DNA of 64,000 nucleotides from Cellvibrio sp. OA-2007 (GTDB lineage: Bacteria; Pseudomonadota; Gammaproteobacteria; Pseudomonadales; Cellvibrionaceae), in contig NZ_BBUL01000095.1 of assembly GCF_000953825.1 (NCBI RefSeq), positions 124,001 to 188,000 on the forward strand. The letters run 5' to 3'. How positions within the stretch are numbered: position 1 is the first letter of the stretch; each line of letters starts with the position of its first letter. Below, one piece after another: positions 8,148 to 17,040 of the stretch. The translations under genes and the position numbers were made by a program. The notes under the pieces were generated by a model that was not told the origin of the DNA, searched no databases, and saw only the letters and a program-made list of their open reading frames with translations.

Positions 8148-9986
8148 ATGACGCACAACAGCGCTGATCTGTTTGATCATTCCCGTTTTCTCTCCAATAC
8201 CACCCAGCAACCTGGCATCTATCAAATGTTTGGGGCTGATGGTGCGATTTTGTATGTCGGCAAGGCCAAAAATTTAAAGGCGCGGTTGTCGAGTTATTTT
8301 CGCAAAACCGGTTTAACGCCAAAGACGCAGGCGTTGGTAAGCCGAATTGCGCGAGTCGAAGTCACGGTTACCGCCAGTGAAACGGAAGCACTGATTCTTG
8401 AACAGAACCTGATTAAATCTAATCGTCCTCCCTACAATATTTTGCTACGTGACGATAAATCCTACCCCTATATTTTTATTTCCAGCGGCGAAGATTACCC
8501 GCGTATTTCATTTCATCGCGGCGCCAAGAAAAAGCGCGGTGATTATTTTGGCCCATTTCCCAATGTGGGTGCAGTAAAAGAAAGCCTGCATTTTTTGCAA
8601 AAAACCTTCCGTGTGCGCCAGTGTGAAGACAGTGTATTTAAAAACCGCACTCGTCCCTGCCTGCAATACCAAATCAAACGTTGCACTGCACCCTGCGTAG
8701 AGTTTATCTCCCCAGCTGATTACAAAACCGATGTGTATCACACCAGTCTCTTTCTCACCGGCAATGCGGATAAGTTATTAGGTGAATTGGCGGATAAAAT
8801 GGATGTTGCCGCGCAGGAGTTAGCTTTTGAAAAAGCAGCGGCCTATCGCGATCAAATCACCGCGCTGCGCACGGTACAGTCGCAACAGGTCATTGAAGAA
8901 GGTAATGGCGATATAGATGTGATCGCAGCCGAGATGCGTGCATCCGCAATTTGTGTGCATGTTTTATTTATTCGTCAAGGGCGAATTTTAGGCAGTCGCA
9001 GTTTTTATCCATCGGCAACCCTGGCGGAAACACCCGCAGAAATTCTCGCCGAATTCATTCCGCAGTTTTATCTTGCCAATACTGGCCGTGAAATTCCGCG
9101 TGAACTTATTGTTGGCAGCCAACTTGAAGAGGTTGACCTGCTCAGTGCTGCGCTGCAGCAAGCGGTAGGGCGGCAAGTGCTAATTAATCATCAGGTACGC
9201 AGTCATCGCGCCCAATGGTTGCAAATGGCTGCGACGGCCGCCCATCAAAATTTAATCGCCCATATCAATAATAAAAAGAATTCGCTCGATCGTTTTGTCG
9301 CTTTGCAAGAAGCGCTTAATTTAGATGACACACCCCAGCGGATGGAATGTTTTGATATCAGTCACAGCAGTGGTGAACTGACGGTTGCCAGCTGTGTAGT
9401 GTTTGATACGAGCGGCCCGCTTAAGTCCGACTATCGTCGCTTTAATATTGACGGCATTACACCCGGCGACGATTACGCCGCAATGGAGCAAGCGCTTACA
9501 CGGCGCTATACACGCTTGCAAAATGGTGAAGGTAAATTGCCAGACATTCTATTGATTGATGGCGGCAAGGGGCAGCTGGGGAAGGCCAAAGAAGTGCTTG
9601 CAGAGTTGGGTGTGCAAAACGTTCTACTGATCGGCGTGGCCAAAGGATCGACCCGGAAGGCAGGTTTTGAAACCCTGTTTGATGGCGAGACAGGGGCAGA
9701 AATTGTCTTGCCTGGCGATTCACCTGCATTGCATCTGATACAGCACATTCGCGATGAATCACATCGCTTTGCTATTACCGGCCACAAGCAGCGGCGCGAT
9801 AAAAAACGCAAAACCTCAACTCTGGAGGATGTTCCCGGTATTGGTGCAAATCGCCGCCGCGAGTTGCTGCGTCACTTTGGTGGCTTACACGAAGTTCAAA
9901 ATGCCAGCATCAATGATTTGGCCCGCGTAAACGGTATTAGTCAGCGGCTCGCAGAAGAGATCTACGCCTTTTTCCACAATGATTAA
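8148..9986 (+). CDS. uvrC: UvrABC system protein C (excinuclease subunit)
   Basis: Nucleotide-excision repair nuclease that makes both incisions beside a lesion bound by UvrB. The 612-residue product has the N-terminal GIY-YIG domain (PGIYQMF at about 23, YVGKAKNLKARLSSYF near 38-55), a Cys-containing linker, a UVR motif around 205-240 (FEKAAAYRDQI), the RNase H-like endonuclease domain with MECFDISHSSGE and LLIDGGKGQL, and a C-terminal helix-hairpin-helix pair (VPGIGANRRRELLRHFGG). It lies 39 bp after gacA and is probably cotranscribed with it. Confidence 0.96.
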   Translation: MTHNSADLFDHSRFLSNTTQQPGIYQMFGADGAILYVGKAKNLKARLSSYFRKTGLTPKTQALVSRIARVEVTVTASETEALILEQNLIKSNRPPYNILLRDDKSYPYIFISSGEDYPRISFHRGAKKKRGDYFGPFPNVGAVKESLHFLQKTFRVRQCEDSVFKNRTRPCLQYQIKRCTAPCVEFISPADYKTDVYHTSLFLTGNADKLLGELADKMDVAAQELAFEKAAAYRDQITALRTVQSQQVIEEGNGDIDVIAAEMRASAICVHVLFIRQGRILGSRSFYPSATLAETPAEILAEFIPQFYLANTGREIPRELIVGSQLEEVDLLSAALQQAVGRQVLINHQVRSHRAQWLQMAATAAHQNLIAHINNKKNSLDRFVALQEALNLDDTPQRMECFDISHSSGELTVASCVVFDTSGPLKSDYRRFNIDGITPGDDYAAMEQALTRRYTRLQNGEGKLPDILLIDGGKGQLGKAKEVLAELGVQNVLLIGVAKGSTRKAGFETLFDGETGAEIVLPGDSPALHLIQHIRDESHRFAITGHKQRRDKKRKTSTLEDVPGIGANRRRELLRHFGGLHEVQNASINDLARVNGISQRLAEEIYAFFHND

Positions 9987-10097
9987 GAGCCGCTCACCTA
10001 TACTTCAAATGTTTCAGTAATATAACCAAAAGGTGTTAATGACCTCCTGCTGGTGTATTATCGCGCCCGAATGTAGATCGCTTTTCTGGAATCACTT

Positions 10098-10652
10098 ATG
10101 AACCTTGCCAACCAGCTGACCTTGATGCGGATCTTTCTGATCCCGCTCTTTGTGGTGGTCTTTTACTTACCCTTTGGCTGGGCTTATATAGTCTCTTCAT
10201 TGATTTTTAGTGTTGCTGCCATTACCGATTGGGCTGATGGCTATGTCGCACGTAAATACAATCAGAGCACGCCGTTTGGCGCTTTTCTTGATCCAGTTGC
10301 TGACAAATTAATGGTAGCCATTGCATTGTTGCTGCTTGTTACTCTGCACCACGACTCTGCTTGGTTTGTTGTGGCAGCGGCTGTAATCGTGGGGCGCGAG
10401 ATTGTTATCTCTGCACTGCGTGAATGGATGGCCGAAGTGGGGCAGCGTGCCAGTGTTGCCGTTTCCAGTATTGGCAAGATTAAAACAACACTGCAAATGA
10501 CCGCCATTATTGTGTTACTAGCTAATATTCCGGTACTGCTCCCGATAGGTTTTATCGCTTTGGCCGGCGCTGCAGCATTAACACTTTGGTCGATGGTGCT
10601 TTATTTGCGCGCTGCCTGGCCTTATTTGTTGCCCGCATCGCCAGATAAATAA
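10098..10652 (+). CDS. pgsA: CDP-diacylglycerol-glycerol-3-phosphate 3-phosphatidyltransferase
   Basis: Inner-membrane enzyme making phosphatidylglycerophosphate, the precursor of phosphatidylglycerol and cardiolipin. The 184-residue protein has four to five hydrophobic segments and the full CDP-alcohol phosphotransferase signature in DWADGYVARKYNQ followed by FGAFLDPVADK, with all conserved aspartates. It follows uvrC after 111 bp. That gap contains a TATTAT box (10056-10061) followed by a GC-rich CGCGCCCG, which may be its own promoter, though I could not find a convincing -35 box. The tRNA genes downstream keep the pgsA-tRNA neighbourhood known from E. coli. Confidence 0.95.
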   Translation: MNLANQLTLMRIFLIPLFVVVFYLPFGWAYIVSSLIFSVAAITDWADGYVARKYNQSTPFGAFLDPVADKLMVAIALLLLVTLHHDSAWFVVAAAVIVGREIVISALREWMAEVGQRASVAVSSIGKIKTTLQMTAIIVLLANIPVLLPIGFIALAGAAALTLWSMVLYLRAAWPYLLPASPDK

Positions 10653-10702
10653 CGACTTTTTGATCGACCTGCGCAGCATTTAAACAACTGTCAAAAAACC
10701 TT

Positions 10703-10752
10703 TTGACTTCATCGATAAAAGACTAGGATTTTCAAAATGAGTCCGCTAGAAT
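10703..10752 (+). promoter_or_regulatory. Candidate promoter region of the tRNA operon
   Basis: TTGACT (10703-10708) is a good -35 hexamer but lies only 15 bp from TAGGAT. A second -10-like box TAGAAT (10747-10752) sits 16 bp before the tRNA-Cys gene and is followed by GC-rich TGCGGCC, typical of the discriminator of stable-RNA promoters; its own -35 is poor. One of the two boxes probably drives the tRNA pair. Confidence 0.4.
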
Positions 10753-10768
10753 TGCGGCCTCTCGAAAT

Positions 10769-10842
10769 GGCGCGATAGCAAAGCGGTTATGCGTCGGATT
10801 GCAAATCCGTTGAGCCCGGTTCGACTCCGGGTCGCGCCTCCA
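10769..10842 (+). tRNA. tRNA-Cys (anticodon GCA)
   Basis: The 7-bp acceptor stem GGCGCGA/TCGCGCC closes, the T arm is GGTTCGACTCC, and the anticodon GCA lies at 10801-10803 in the loop TTGCAAA. The discriminator base is T, as expected for cysteine tRNA, and CCA is encoded (10840-10842). The outermost pair of the anticodon stem is a T-T mismatch. tRNA-Leu follows after 33 bp. Confidence 0.97.
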
Positions 10843-10875
10843 TTTTTCTTTTACTTACCGAAGTAAAAGCACTCT

Positions 10876-10962
10876 GCCCGAGTGGTGAAATCGGTAGACA
10901 CAACAGATTTAAAATCTGTCGATCTTTTGGTCGTGCCGGTTCAAGTCCGGCCTCGGGCACCA
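10876..10962 (+). tRNA. tRNA-Leu (anticodon TAA)
   Basis: A class II tRNA with a long variable arm. The acceptor stem is GCCCGAG/CTCGGGC, the anticodon loop is TTTAAAA with TAA in the middle, the T arm is GGTTCAAGTCC and CCA is encoded at 10960-10962. The order pgsA, tRNA-Cys, tRNA-Leu matches the glyW-cysT-leuZ locus of E. coli without the glycine tRNA. Confidence 0.97.
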
Positions 10963-10993
10963 TATAAAAGTTCTGGGTAATTCCAGAAATCTT

Positions 10994-11030
10994 AAAAACC
11001 CGTCCTGCATGAATGCAGGGCGGGTTTTTT
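10994..11030 (+). terminator. Rho-independent terminator of the tRNA operon
   Basis: A 12-bp stem, CCCGTCCTGCAT with ATGCAGGGCGGG (one G-T pair), has a 2-nt loop and is followed by TTTTTT. A smaller hairpin, TTCTGG/CCAGAA at 10971-10988, lies between it and tRNA-Leu. From here to 11264 no gene was found; see the finding on the TGGGGGC repeats at 11081-11099. Confidence 0.93.
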
Positions 11031-11264
11031 ATGTTGTTTTAACCGTTATTCATAGAAATTCCATTTCACCCAGCGTTATTTGGGGGCTCAACTGGGGGCA
11101 TATATTCCTGGCAACCATTGATTGCCAACAACAAATCCATGTGAAAAAGTCACACTCTCTGCGGTATTTACTTACAGTTAGCGTCCGTTCCTCTATCTAA
11201 ACTGAGTGCAGCCTAAAGGAATATTTGGGCTGAATCATAACCTCAATTGATAAAGGAACTTATT

Positions 11265-13121
11265 ATGAAACTCTCATCATTTACTTCTAATTCTCTCGCG
11301 CTGGCTATTAGCTTTGTTGGTACATTCACCGCATTTAGTGTGACTGCTCAAACGAACGAGACTCCTTTGGATAACACAAAAATCGCGGTTATTAACGGTG
11401 CTAAATATTCATTTAGCAAAATTATTGATACTAACGGCGAAGTGAAAACACAAATCCTCAATTCTGCTGGTAAGACGATTTCCGAACGCGAAGTGCCCAG
11501 TGCAAAAACAGAAAAATTTGATCCACGTGTGGTTGAGTGGGTTAAGGCGATGCACAGCAAAGGCAACTTCACCGAAACACTGAGTGTAGATATCGCATTG
11601 AACCTTGGCGTGACCCTGCAGGTTCCTGTGGAAACGGGCTATGGCGAGATTCGCAATGGTGAAGTCGCAAGCGGCGTGGTAAATGGGCGCGAACTCGGCG
11701 CGAAAGAATTAAATCAGTTTGGTGATACCAGCGCGGAAACCCTACGCAAGTTACAGCGTGAAGCTAACCTGCAGCGCAGCGCAGCCGTTCAGCGCTGGGC
11801 AGAGGCTAACAAATTATTGGATGCCAAAGGTGCGCGCGAGGCACTTGCGCGCGGTGAAGAGGGGCTGACAGCCAGCTTAACTGCAGATGTTCTTGCCCGG
11901 TTGATCGAAAGTAATGACGCAATGATTGCTGGCGTTGAGCCCACGGCAGAATTTAAAGACGATATTAACGCAGCGATGAATGCTACGAATATTACTAATT
12001 GGGCGCTGCCGTTTGGTACTACTCGCGGTGATGGTATTGGTATTTACATGACCGAAAGCGGTTGTGCCAATGAGTCACGCATTACCAATTATGATCGCCT
12101 TGCTGGTTCGGAAACCGATCACTCACGCAACGTCGGCGCAATTATTCGCAGTGTATCGCCCAATTCATTTTTGTACTGCCGCGGCAGCGCTGTGCTCCCC
12201 AATGACAGTGACTTGGATGGTGTGGGTGGTAACGATCCGATTTACATTACGACACGCTCCAATGGCGATGCATCAAGCAATAACTATGGCACCACGGATC
12301 GCAACTGGGATAACTACAGTTACAACAACAGTCTTGTTATGTTTAACAGCGCAGGTAATTCTGGCGGCACAACGGGCAGTATTTCTACTCCAGGTAAAGG
12401 GTTAAATATTATCGCGGTGGGTAATTACAACGATTCAACCAATAGCATCAACGGCGGCTCTTCATTTACCGACCCTAATATCGGTAATGACAAACCTGAA
12501 CTCTCTGCACCGGGTACTAGCATTACGGCTGGTGGTTTCACTATGACGGGTACAAGTATGTCTTGCCCTCACGCAGCAGCGTTTACCGCAGACATGATGA
12601 GCTCTTCGACTTATTTGAAATATCGCCCCTATTTAGCCAAAGCAAAAATGTTGGCGGGCGCTACCGATGCAATTAGTGGTGGTTTTGATAAGGTTGGATT
12701 GGGCGGTATTGATTTTTTAAGCGCGCAGTACTCGGGTTACTGGGCGTGGTGGAGTGGCAATAACAGCTCCTGGAGCACGTTCGATAAAAATGACGGTAAC
12801 AGTGATGGATATATTACTGCGCGCATTTATATCTCTAACGGCTACAAAAAAGCCCGTGTTGCATTAGCCTGGATGAATCGCGGTAGCTACACCTATGATC
12901 ATCGCAATAATGCACATGCGATTGGAATGGATTTGGATATGAGAGTGTATGCGCCCAACGGCAGTTTTGTGGGTGGCTCTTACTCCTGGGATAACTCTTT
13001 TGAATATGTTAATTTCACACCCAGCCAATCAGGTTATTACACCGTAAAAATAAACCGTTTTGCTAATCGCGATACCGGTTCGGCTCTGCGCATGGGGCTC
13101 TATACCAATTACTACAATTAA
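11265..13121 (+). CDS. Secreted subtilisin-like (S8) serine peptidase
   Basis: A 618-residue exported protein. A Sec signal peptide (about 1-28, ending SVTAQ) is followed by a propeptide-like region of about 220 residues, the S8 domain (about 250-470) and a beta-rich C-terminal domain with YYTVKINR near the end, similar to pre-peptidase C-terminal domains. Visible catalytic residues are His286 (TDHSRNVGAI), oxyanion Asn365 (SAGNSG) and Ser431 in GTSMSCPHAA. At the place of the usual catalytic Asp the sequence reads GIYMTESGC, giving Glu264. The start is the ATG at 11265, with AAGGA seven bases upstream, rather than the upstream TTG at 11247. The gene stands alone between the tRNA terminator and its own terminator. 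Substrate unknown; degradation of external protein is the simplest role. Confidence 0.88.
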   Translation: MKLSSFTSNSLALAISFVGTFTAFSVTAQTNETPLDNTKIAVINGAKYSFSKIIDTNGEVKTQILNSAGKTISEREVPSAKTEKFDPRVVEWVKAMHSKGNFTETLSVDIALNLGVTLQVPVETGYGEIRNGEVASGVVNGRELGAKELNQFGDTSAETLRKLQREANLQRSAAVQRWAEANKLLDAKGAREALARGEEGLTASLTADVLARLIESNDAMIAGVEPTAEFKDDINAAMNATNITNWALPFGTTRGDGIGIYMTESGCANESRITNYDRLAGSETDHSRNVGAIIRSVSPNSFLYCRGSAVLPNDSDLDGVGGNDPIYITTRSNGDASSNNYGTTDRNWDNYSYNNSLVMFNSAGNSGGTTGSISTPGKGLNIIAVGNYNDSTNSINGGSSFTDPNIGNDKPELSAPGTSITAGGFTMTGTSMSCPHAAAFTADMMSSSTYLKYRPYLAKAKMLAGATDAISGGFDKVGLGGIDFLSAQYSGYWAWWSGNNSSWSTFDKNDGNSDGYITARIYISNGYKKARVALAWMNRGSYTYDHRNNAHAIGMDLDMRVYAPNGSFVGGSYSWDNSFEYVNFTPSQSGYYTVKINRFANRDTGSALRMGLYTNYYN

Positions 13122-13155
13122 TTAGCTCGATTTCTTTTCTGATTAAATGCAATAG

Positions 13156-13188
13156 ACGCCGCTCGATAGTATTGAGCGGCGTTTTTTT
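13156..13188 (+). terminator. Terminator between the S8 peptidase and the convergent phosphorylase gene
   Basis: ACGCCGCTC pairs with GAGCGGCGT across a 9-nt loop, followed by seven T. The reverse strand lacks a comparable T tract, so it mainly ends the plus-strand peptidase transcript. Confidence 0.85.
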
Positions 13189-13197
13189 ATGTAATTT

Positions 13198-14940
13198 CTA
13201 TGTGGGTTTATTCGTCAACCAAACAAAATCATAGGGCTGCAATACCAAATCCCTGTGTTGATCTATGTATTGAGTGCCGCTGTTTAGATCGGTCCAGGTT
13301 TCCATGCTGATGAGATTGATGCTGCTGAGCGGTATGGTGACAGTTTCGTTAGTGACATTGTGAATGCAAAAAACACTCTGGGTGCGTTTGGGGCTCTGCC
13401 GCCAAAAACCAAACACTTGATCGCCAAGGTGCAGAGTGAATTGTGTGGCATTCGGGTGAAATGCACTTTGCTTACACCTTATCGCAAGCAGGCGCCGCTG
13501 TTCGGCAAAAACTTTGTGGTGATGGCTGGCTTCGTCATCTAATTTATTGCGCAGCGCATCGAGTTCCCATTTAAAACGATTGATGGTGCGATTTTGGCCC
13601 GAGTGCTCTATGCCTTCGTAGTAATTGTTGGTTGCCAGCAAGCTGTGAATGTAAAACGCAGGGATTCCTTCAATCGACATCATAATTGCGTGGGCACAAA
13701 TGAAGCGTTTAAATTGCCATTGATCCGGGCCGAATTGCGTGCCTTGCATGGCATCAAAATAAGTGATGTTAATTTCGTAGGGTTTGACTTGGCCAATGGC
13801 AGTGGAGCGCCAGGAGACTCGCCCGCCAAAATTCTGCATGGTATTAACCATGGTGCCTATCTCTTCATCGCTTAGTTGTCCTTCCACCGGGCGCAGACCT
13901 ATGCCGTCGTGTGAGGCGAGAAAATTAAAATAAAAAGTGCCGTCTTGTGCGGGCGGCATACTCATTTGCCAGCGTTTTAAATACTGGCTATTGCCGGTGA
14001 CCATGGCGTGCAACACGAGAGGCGGCAAGGAAAAGTTATAAACCGCGTGAGCTTCGTTGGCGTTGCCGAAGTAACTCAGGTTTTCGTGATTGGGAATGTT
14101 CGTTTCGGTGATGATAATGGCGTTGGGATTCTGGTGTTCAATCAGGCTGCGCAGTAAGCGCACTATCTCATGGGTTTTGGGGTGATTGATGCTGCTATTG
14201 CCAACTTCTTTCCACACAAACGCCACCGCGTCTAAACGAAAAGTGCGCACGCCCTTGTCTAAATAAAATTTAATGGTGCGCACAATTTCAATTAATACTT
14301 TGGGGTTGGCGAAATTTAAATCCACCTGATCGTGGCTGAAGGTGCACCATACATGTTTAGTGCCTTCAAGAGTTTCCACTTCACGCAGTAAAGGCGAGGT
14401 GCGCGGGCGCACTACCATGCTTAAATCATCGGAGGGGGAGGCTTCAAAAAAATAATCTTTCCCCGGGTCTTTGCAGTTTTTAAAATTATCAAACCAAAGG
14501 CTGCGACTTGAACAATGGTTTACCACTAAATCGCTCATCAAATTAGATTGCTGCGCTAAGGCTTCAATATCCTCCCAATCGCCCAGACTTTGGTTGACCT
14601 GTAAATAATCGATAACGGAGAAACCATCGTCGGAACTGTAGGGGAAAAAAGGCAGTATGTGCACACCATTAATGACGCTTTTTAGTTCCTGCTCATAAAA
14701 GGTTTTTAAGGTTTCCAGCGGCGGCTCGCCTTCGCGTTTAATTGAATCGCCGTAGGTGATCACAAAGGCATCGCGTTGATCCCATGCGCTTTCGTGATTT
14801 AAGGGTTTAAGGCAGTGCGCATCCAATCCCATTACATCGATTAGTTCGGCGGCAATGGCTGCATGATCGAGCTCTGGGTAAATAAATTGTAAATGGGTTT
14901 CGACAATAAACTTTAATTCATTTTGTATCCGCGTCGACAT
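13198..14940 (-). CDS. GH13_18 phosphorylase (sucrose phosphorylase type; likely glucosylglycerate phosphorylase)
   Basis: A 580-residue cytoplasmic alpha-amylase-fold enzyme without signal peptide. Family hallmarks are the nucleophile region [13 protein letters not shown], the acid/base region IIITETN and the stabiliser region [13 protein letters not shown]. Subfamily GH13_18 holds sucrose, sucrose 6'-phosphate, glucosylglycerol and glucosylglycerate phosphorylases, all of which use phosphate to release glucose 1-phosphate. Because the three genes upstream in the same operon make glucosylglycerate and phosphorylate glycerate, glucosylglycerate plus phosphate giving glucose 1-phosphate plus glycerate is the best guess; sucrose remains possible. 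ATG at 14940 has AGGAC upstream. It is the last gene of the operon, 47 bp after the synthase. Confidence 0.88.
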   Translation of the reverse strand: MSTRIQNELKFIVETHLQFIYPELDHAAIAAELIDVMGLDAHCLKPLNHESAWDQRDAFVITYGDSIKREGEPPLETLKTFYEQELKSVINGVHILPFFPYSSDDGFSVIDYLQVNQSLGDWEDIEALAQQSNLMSDLVVNHCSSRSLWFDNFKNCKDPGKDYFFEASPSDDLSMVVRPRTSPLLREVETLEGTKHVWCTFSHDQVDLNFANPKVLIEIVRTIKFYLDKGVRTFRLDAVAFVWKEVGNSSINHPKTHEIVRLLRSLIEHQNPNAIIITETNIPNHENLSYFGNANEAHAVYNFSLPPLVLHAMVTGNSQYLKRWQMSMPPAQDGTFYFNFLASHDGIGLRPVEGQLSDEEIGTMVNTMQNFGGRVSWRSTAIGQVKPYEINITYFDAMQGTQFGPDQWQFKRFICAHAIMMSIEGIPAFYIHSLLATNNYYEGIEHSGQNRTINRFKWELDALRNKLDDEASHHHKVFAEQRRLLAIRCKQSAFHPNATQFTLHLGDQVFGFWRQSPKRTQSVFCIHNVTNETVTIPLSSINLISMETWTDLNSGTQYIDQHRDLVLQPYDFVWLTNKPT

Positions 14941-14987
14941 AATTAAGTGTCCTGTTGGTCAGTACTCTATTGGTCAGTGCCTATGAG

Positions 14988-16211
14988 TTAGCGTCCAAAT
15001 TCTTTCATGTCGTCGTCAACTGCCTGATGTATGGACGATAAAACATCGGGAAAGGCGCTTCTCACTCGGCTCCAGCTGGGCACAAAGGGTTTTTCCATGG
15101 GGTTTTCTAAAAAGCTTTTACCTGCATGTAAAATATTGCGCGCAAATAATTCAACGGCTTTTTCTTCGCTGTGAATATCAAATTGCAAACCGTTCATGCG
15201 CGCATCGTTATGGTAGGTTTCAACAAAATCGAGCGCGATTCTGAAATAAGTTGCTTTAATTGAACGAAAAGTCTCCGTTGAAAAAATAACGCCATTGGTA
15301 GCCAGTTTACGAAACAGGGCTTTGCTGATGTCGATCGACATTTTGGAGAGGCCTTTTTCGGCATCCTCCGGGCTTAATTCTTGATGCTTGTGATCGTAGG
15401 TGTCGGCGATGTCGGCTTGGCACAAGCGATTGTTGGCGTAGTTGCGGTTCATCTCAGAGAGCACACCAATTTCCAAGCCCCAATCGCTGGGGATGCGAAT
15501 GTCGGTCATTACATCGGCGCGAAAGGAAAATTCTCCGGCCAAGGGATAGCGAAAACTGTCGATAAAATCGAGGTAAGGGGAGTGGCCAATGGTGCGCATG
15601 AGCGCGCGAATCAAGGGGGTGACTAACAAGCGGCTGACGCGCCCGTGAATTTTGGAATTGGCGACCCGTGAGTAGTAGCCTTTGCAAAATTCATAATTGA
15701 AATTGGGGTTGGCGACCGGATAGAGCAAGCGCGCTAACAGGGATTTGTCGTAAGTCAGAATGTCGCAATCGTGCAATGCAATGGATTCTGCTTTGCCGGA
15801 TGCAAGGGTATAGCCCATGCAGTACCACACATTGCGCCCTTTACCTGCCTCCATCGGCGCAAGGCCTTCGCTTTTTAGTTGCGCATCAATTTTTCTTAAA
15901 CGTGGCCCATCATTCCATAGCACTTTAAAGTTTTGGTTTAAGGGTTTAAAAAATTCCAATGCATGTTTGTATTCTGCTTCACTGGCGCGATCCAACCCAA
16001 TCACAATTTCATCCAAGTAATCAACCGTAGATAATTCTTTGACTATGTTGACCAATGCATCGCCTTCCAGTTCGGAAAAAAGCGATGGCAAAATCAGCCC
16101 CATTGGGCGGGTTTTGGAAAAAGTTTTTAGTTCCTTCTCCATGTCAGAAAGTGGACGCTGCGATAAATTGTGCAGTGTTGTGATAATCCCGTTTTGATAA
16201 AAATCACCCAT
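14988..16211 (-). CDS. gpgS: Glucosyl-3-phosphoglycerate synthase (GT81-like)
   Basis: Retaining GT-A glycosyltransferase that joins glucose from an NDP-sugar to 3-phosphoglycerate, the first step to the compatible solute glucosylglycerate. In the 407-residue product I see GLILPSLFSELEG near the N-terminus, an RGKGR-like loop (AGKGRNVWYCMGYTLA), the metal-binding HDCDILTYD, NYEFCKGYYSRV and SDWGLEIGVL, a pattern I associate with archaeal and bacterial GpgS. The open frame reaches 16358, but the ATG at 16211 has CTGGAG six bases upstream and avoids overlapping the phosphatase gene, whose stop is 13 bp away. A mannosyl donor cannot be excluded from sequence alone. Confidence 0.85.
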   Translation of the reverse strand: MGDFYQNGIITTLHNLSQRPLSDMEKELKTFSKTRPMGLILPSLFSELEGDALVNIVKELSTVDYLDEIVIGLDRASEAEYKHALEFFKPLNQNFKVLWNDGPRLRKIDAQLKSEGLAPMEAGKGRNVWYCMGYTLASGKAESIALHDCDILTYDKSLLARLLYPVANPNFNYEFCKGYYSRVANSKIHGRVSRLLVTPLIRALMRTIGHSPYLDFIDSFRYPLAGEFSFRADVMTDIRIPSDWGLEIGVLSEMNRNYANNRLCQADIADTYDHKHQELSPEDAEKGLSKMSIDISKALFRKLATNGVIFSTETFRSIKATYFRIALDFVETYHNDARMNGLQFDIHSEEKAVELFARNILHAGKSFLENPMEKPFVPSWSRVRSAFPDVLSSIHQAVDDDMKEFGR

Positions 16212-16224
16212 AATAGACTCCAGA

Positions 16225-17040
16225 TTATTGTAAGATTTTTTGAATCGCTTCATGCCAACCGACTGGGCCGTAGGCGGTTGTGTAGATAGGTGGCACAGCG
16301 CATTGGTGAGCTGGAAAATCATGCGCAGGGGAGCGTACAAAAACGGGATAATCCGCAATTTGCAGCATATCCAAGTCGTTGTAGCTGTCGCCCAAACAAA
16401 TCAATGGCGTGTTAGAATAGTCCGGCAGTTGTTGGCGCAAGGCGAGTAGGGCAGTGCCTTTGTCGCTCTTGCCTAAAACATGAATAAAGCGGCCTCCGCG
16501 TAGGGTTTTTAATTGGTGTTTACTTAGTTCGTTTGCAAAGGCAGAAAAATTTTCCTCGCTGTCTTGCCACAGAATGGGTTCTGAAAACTGTCGCTCTTTT
16601 GCTAACGCTGCTTTATCTTGCGCAAGGCCAGTGTGTTGCATGACCTCTGTCACCGACCAATCGCTAAAACCTTCAAACTGCCAGTTATGTTGTGTACGTA
16701 ATTGGTTTAATAAATAAGTGATTGCTGTTGCTTCTGTGCCGAGTACTAAGCGCGAAAATTCATTGTTGTAAGGTTTTAAAAAACGGGCGGTTGATGAAGT
16801 AACCGGTGCGTAAATTGCCGAGCCATTTTCAACAATAAACGGGGCATCTAGGTTTAATTCTTGTTGCAGTGCATGAACCTCAGCAAGTGTTTTACTGGTA
16901 TTGATTACAATCATGCTGCCGCCAACCTGTAGCTGTTCAATACTGGTTTTTGCGGCTTGCCAGGAATAGTTGTCGTGATCGAGCAAGGTGCCATCCAGAT
17001 CAGTAGCAACTAAAAATTTTTTATGGTGAGGATTATTCAT
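16225..17040 (-). CDS. HAD-IIB phosphatase, mannosyl/glucosyl-3-phosphoglycerate phosphatase type
   Basis: Cytoplasmic HAD phosphatase of the MpgP/YedP type, expected to remove the phosphate from glucosyl-3-phosphoglycerate and give glucosylglycerate. The 271-residue product starts with HAD motif 1, ATDLDGTLLDHDNYSW, followed by motif 2 VINTSK, a cap domain, and the C-terminal CLGDSYNDLDML. The ATG at 17040 overlaps the stop of the upstream kinase gene as ATGA, which implies translational coupling; an upstream extension to 17100 inside the kinase gene is not needed. The substrate follows from its place between the kinase and the synthase genes. Confidence 0.87.
   Translation of the reverse strand: MNNPHHKKFLVATDLDGTLLDHDNYSWQAAKTSIEQLQVGGSMIVINTSKTLAEVHALQQELNLDAPFIVENGSAIYAPVTSSTARFLKPYNNEFSRLVLGTEATAITYLLNQLRTQHNWQFEGFSDWSVTEVMQHTGLAQDKAALAKERQFSEPILWQDSEENFSAFANELSKHQLKTLRGGRFIHVLGKSDKGTALLALRQQLPDYSNTPLICLGDSYNDLDMLQIADYPVFVRSPAHDFPAHQCAVPPIYTTAYGPVGWHEAIQKILQ

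Noticed and set aside
10703-10729. TTGACT/TAGGAT as a firm tRNA promoter
   Set aside because: The 15-bp spacing is too short to be sure; it is kept only as part of a low-confidence region.
11009-11200. 63-residue frame after tRNA-Leu
   Set aside because: It begins within the terminator stem, has no ribosome site and resembles no protein I know.
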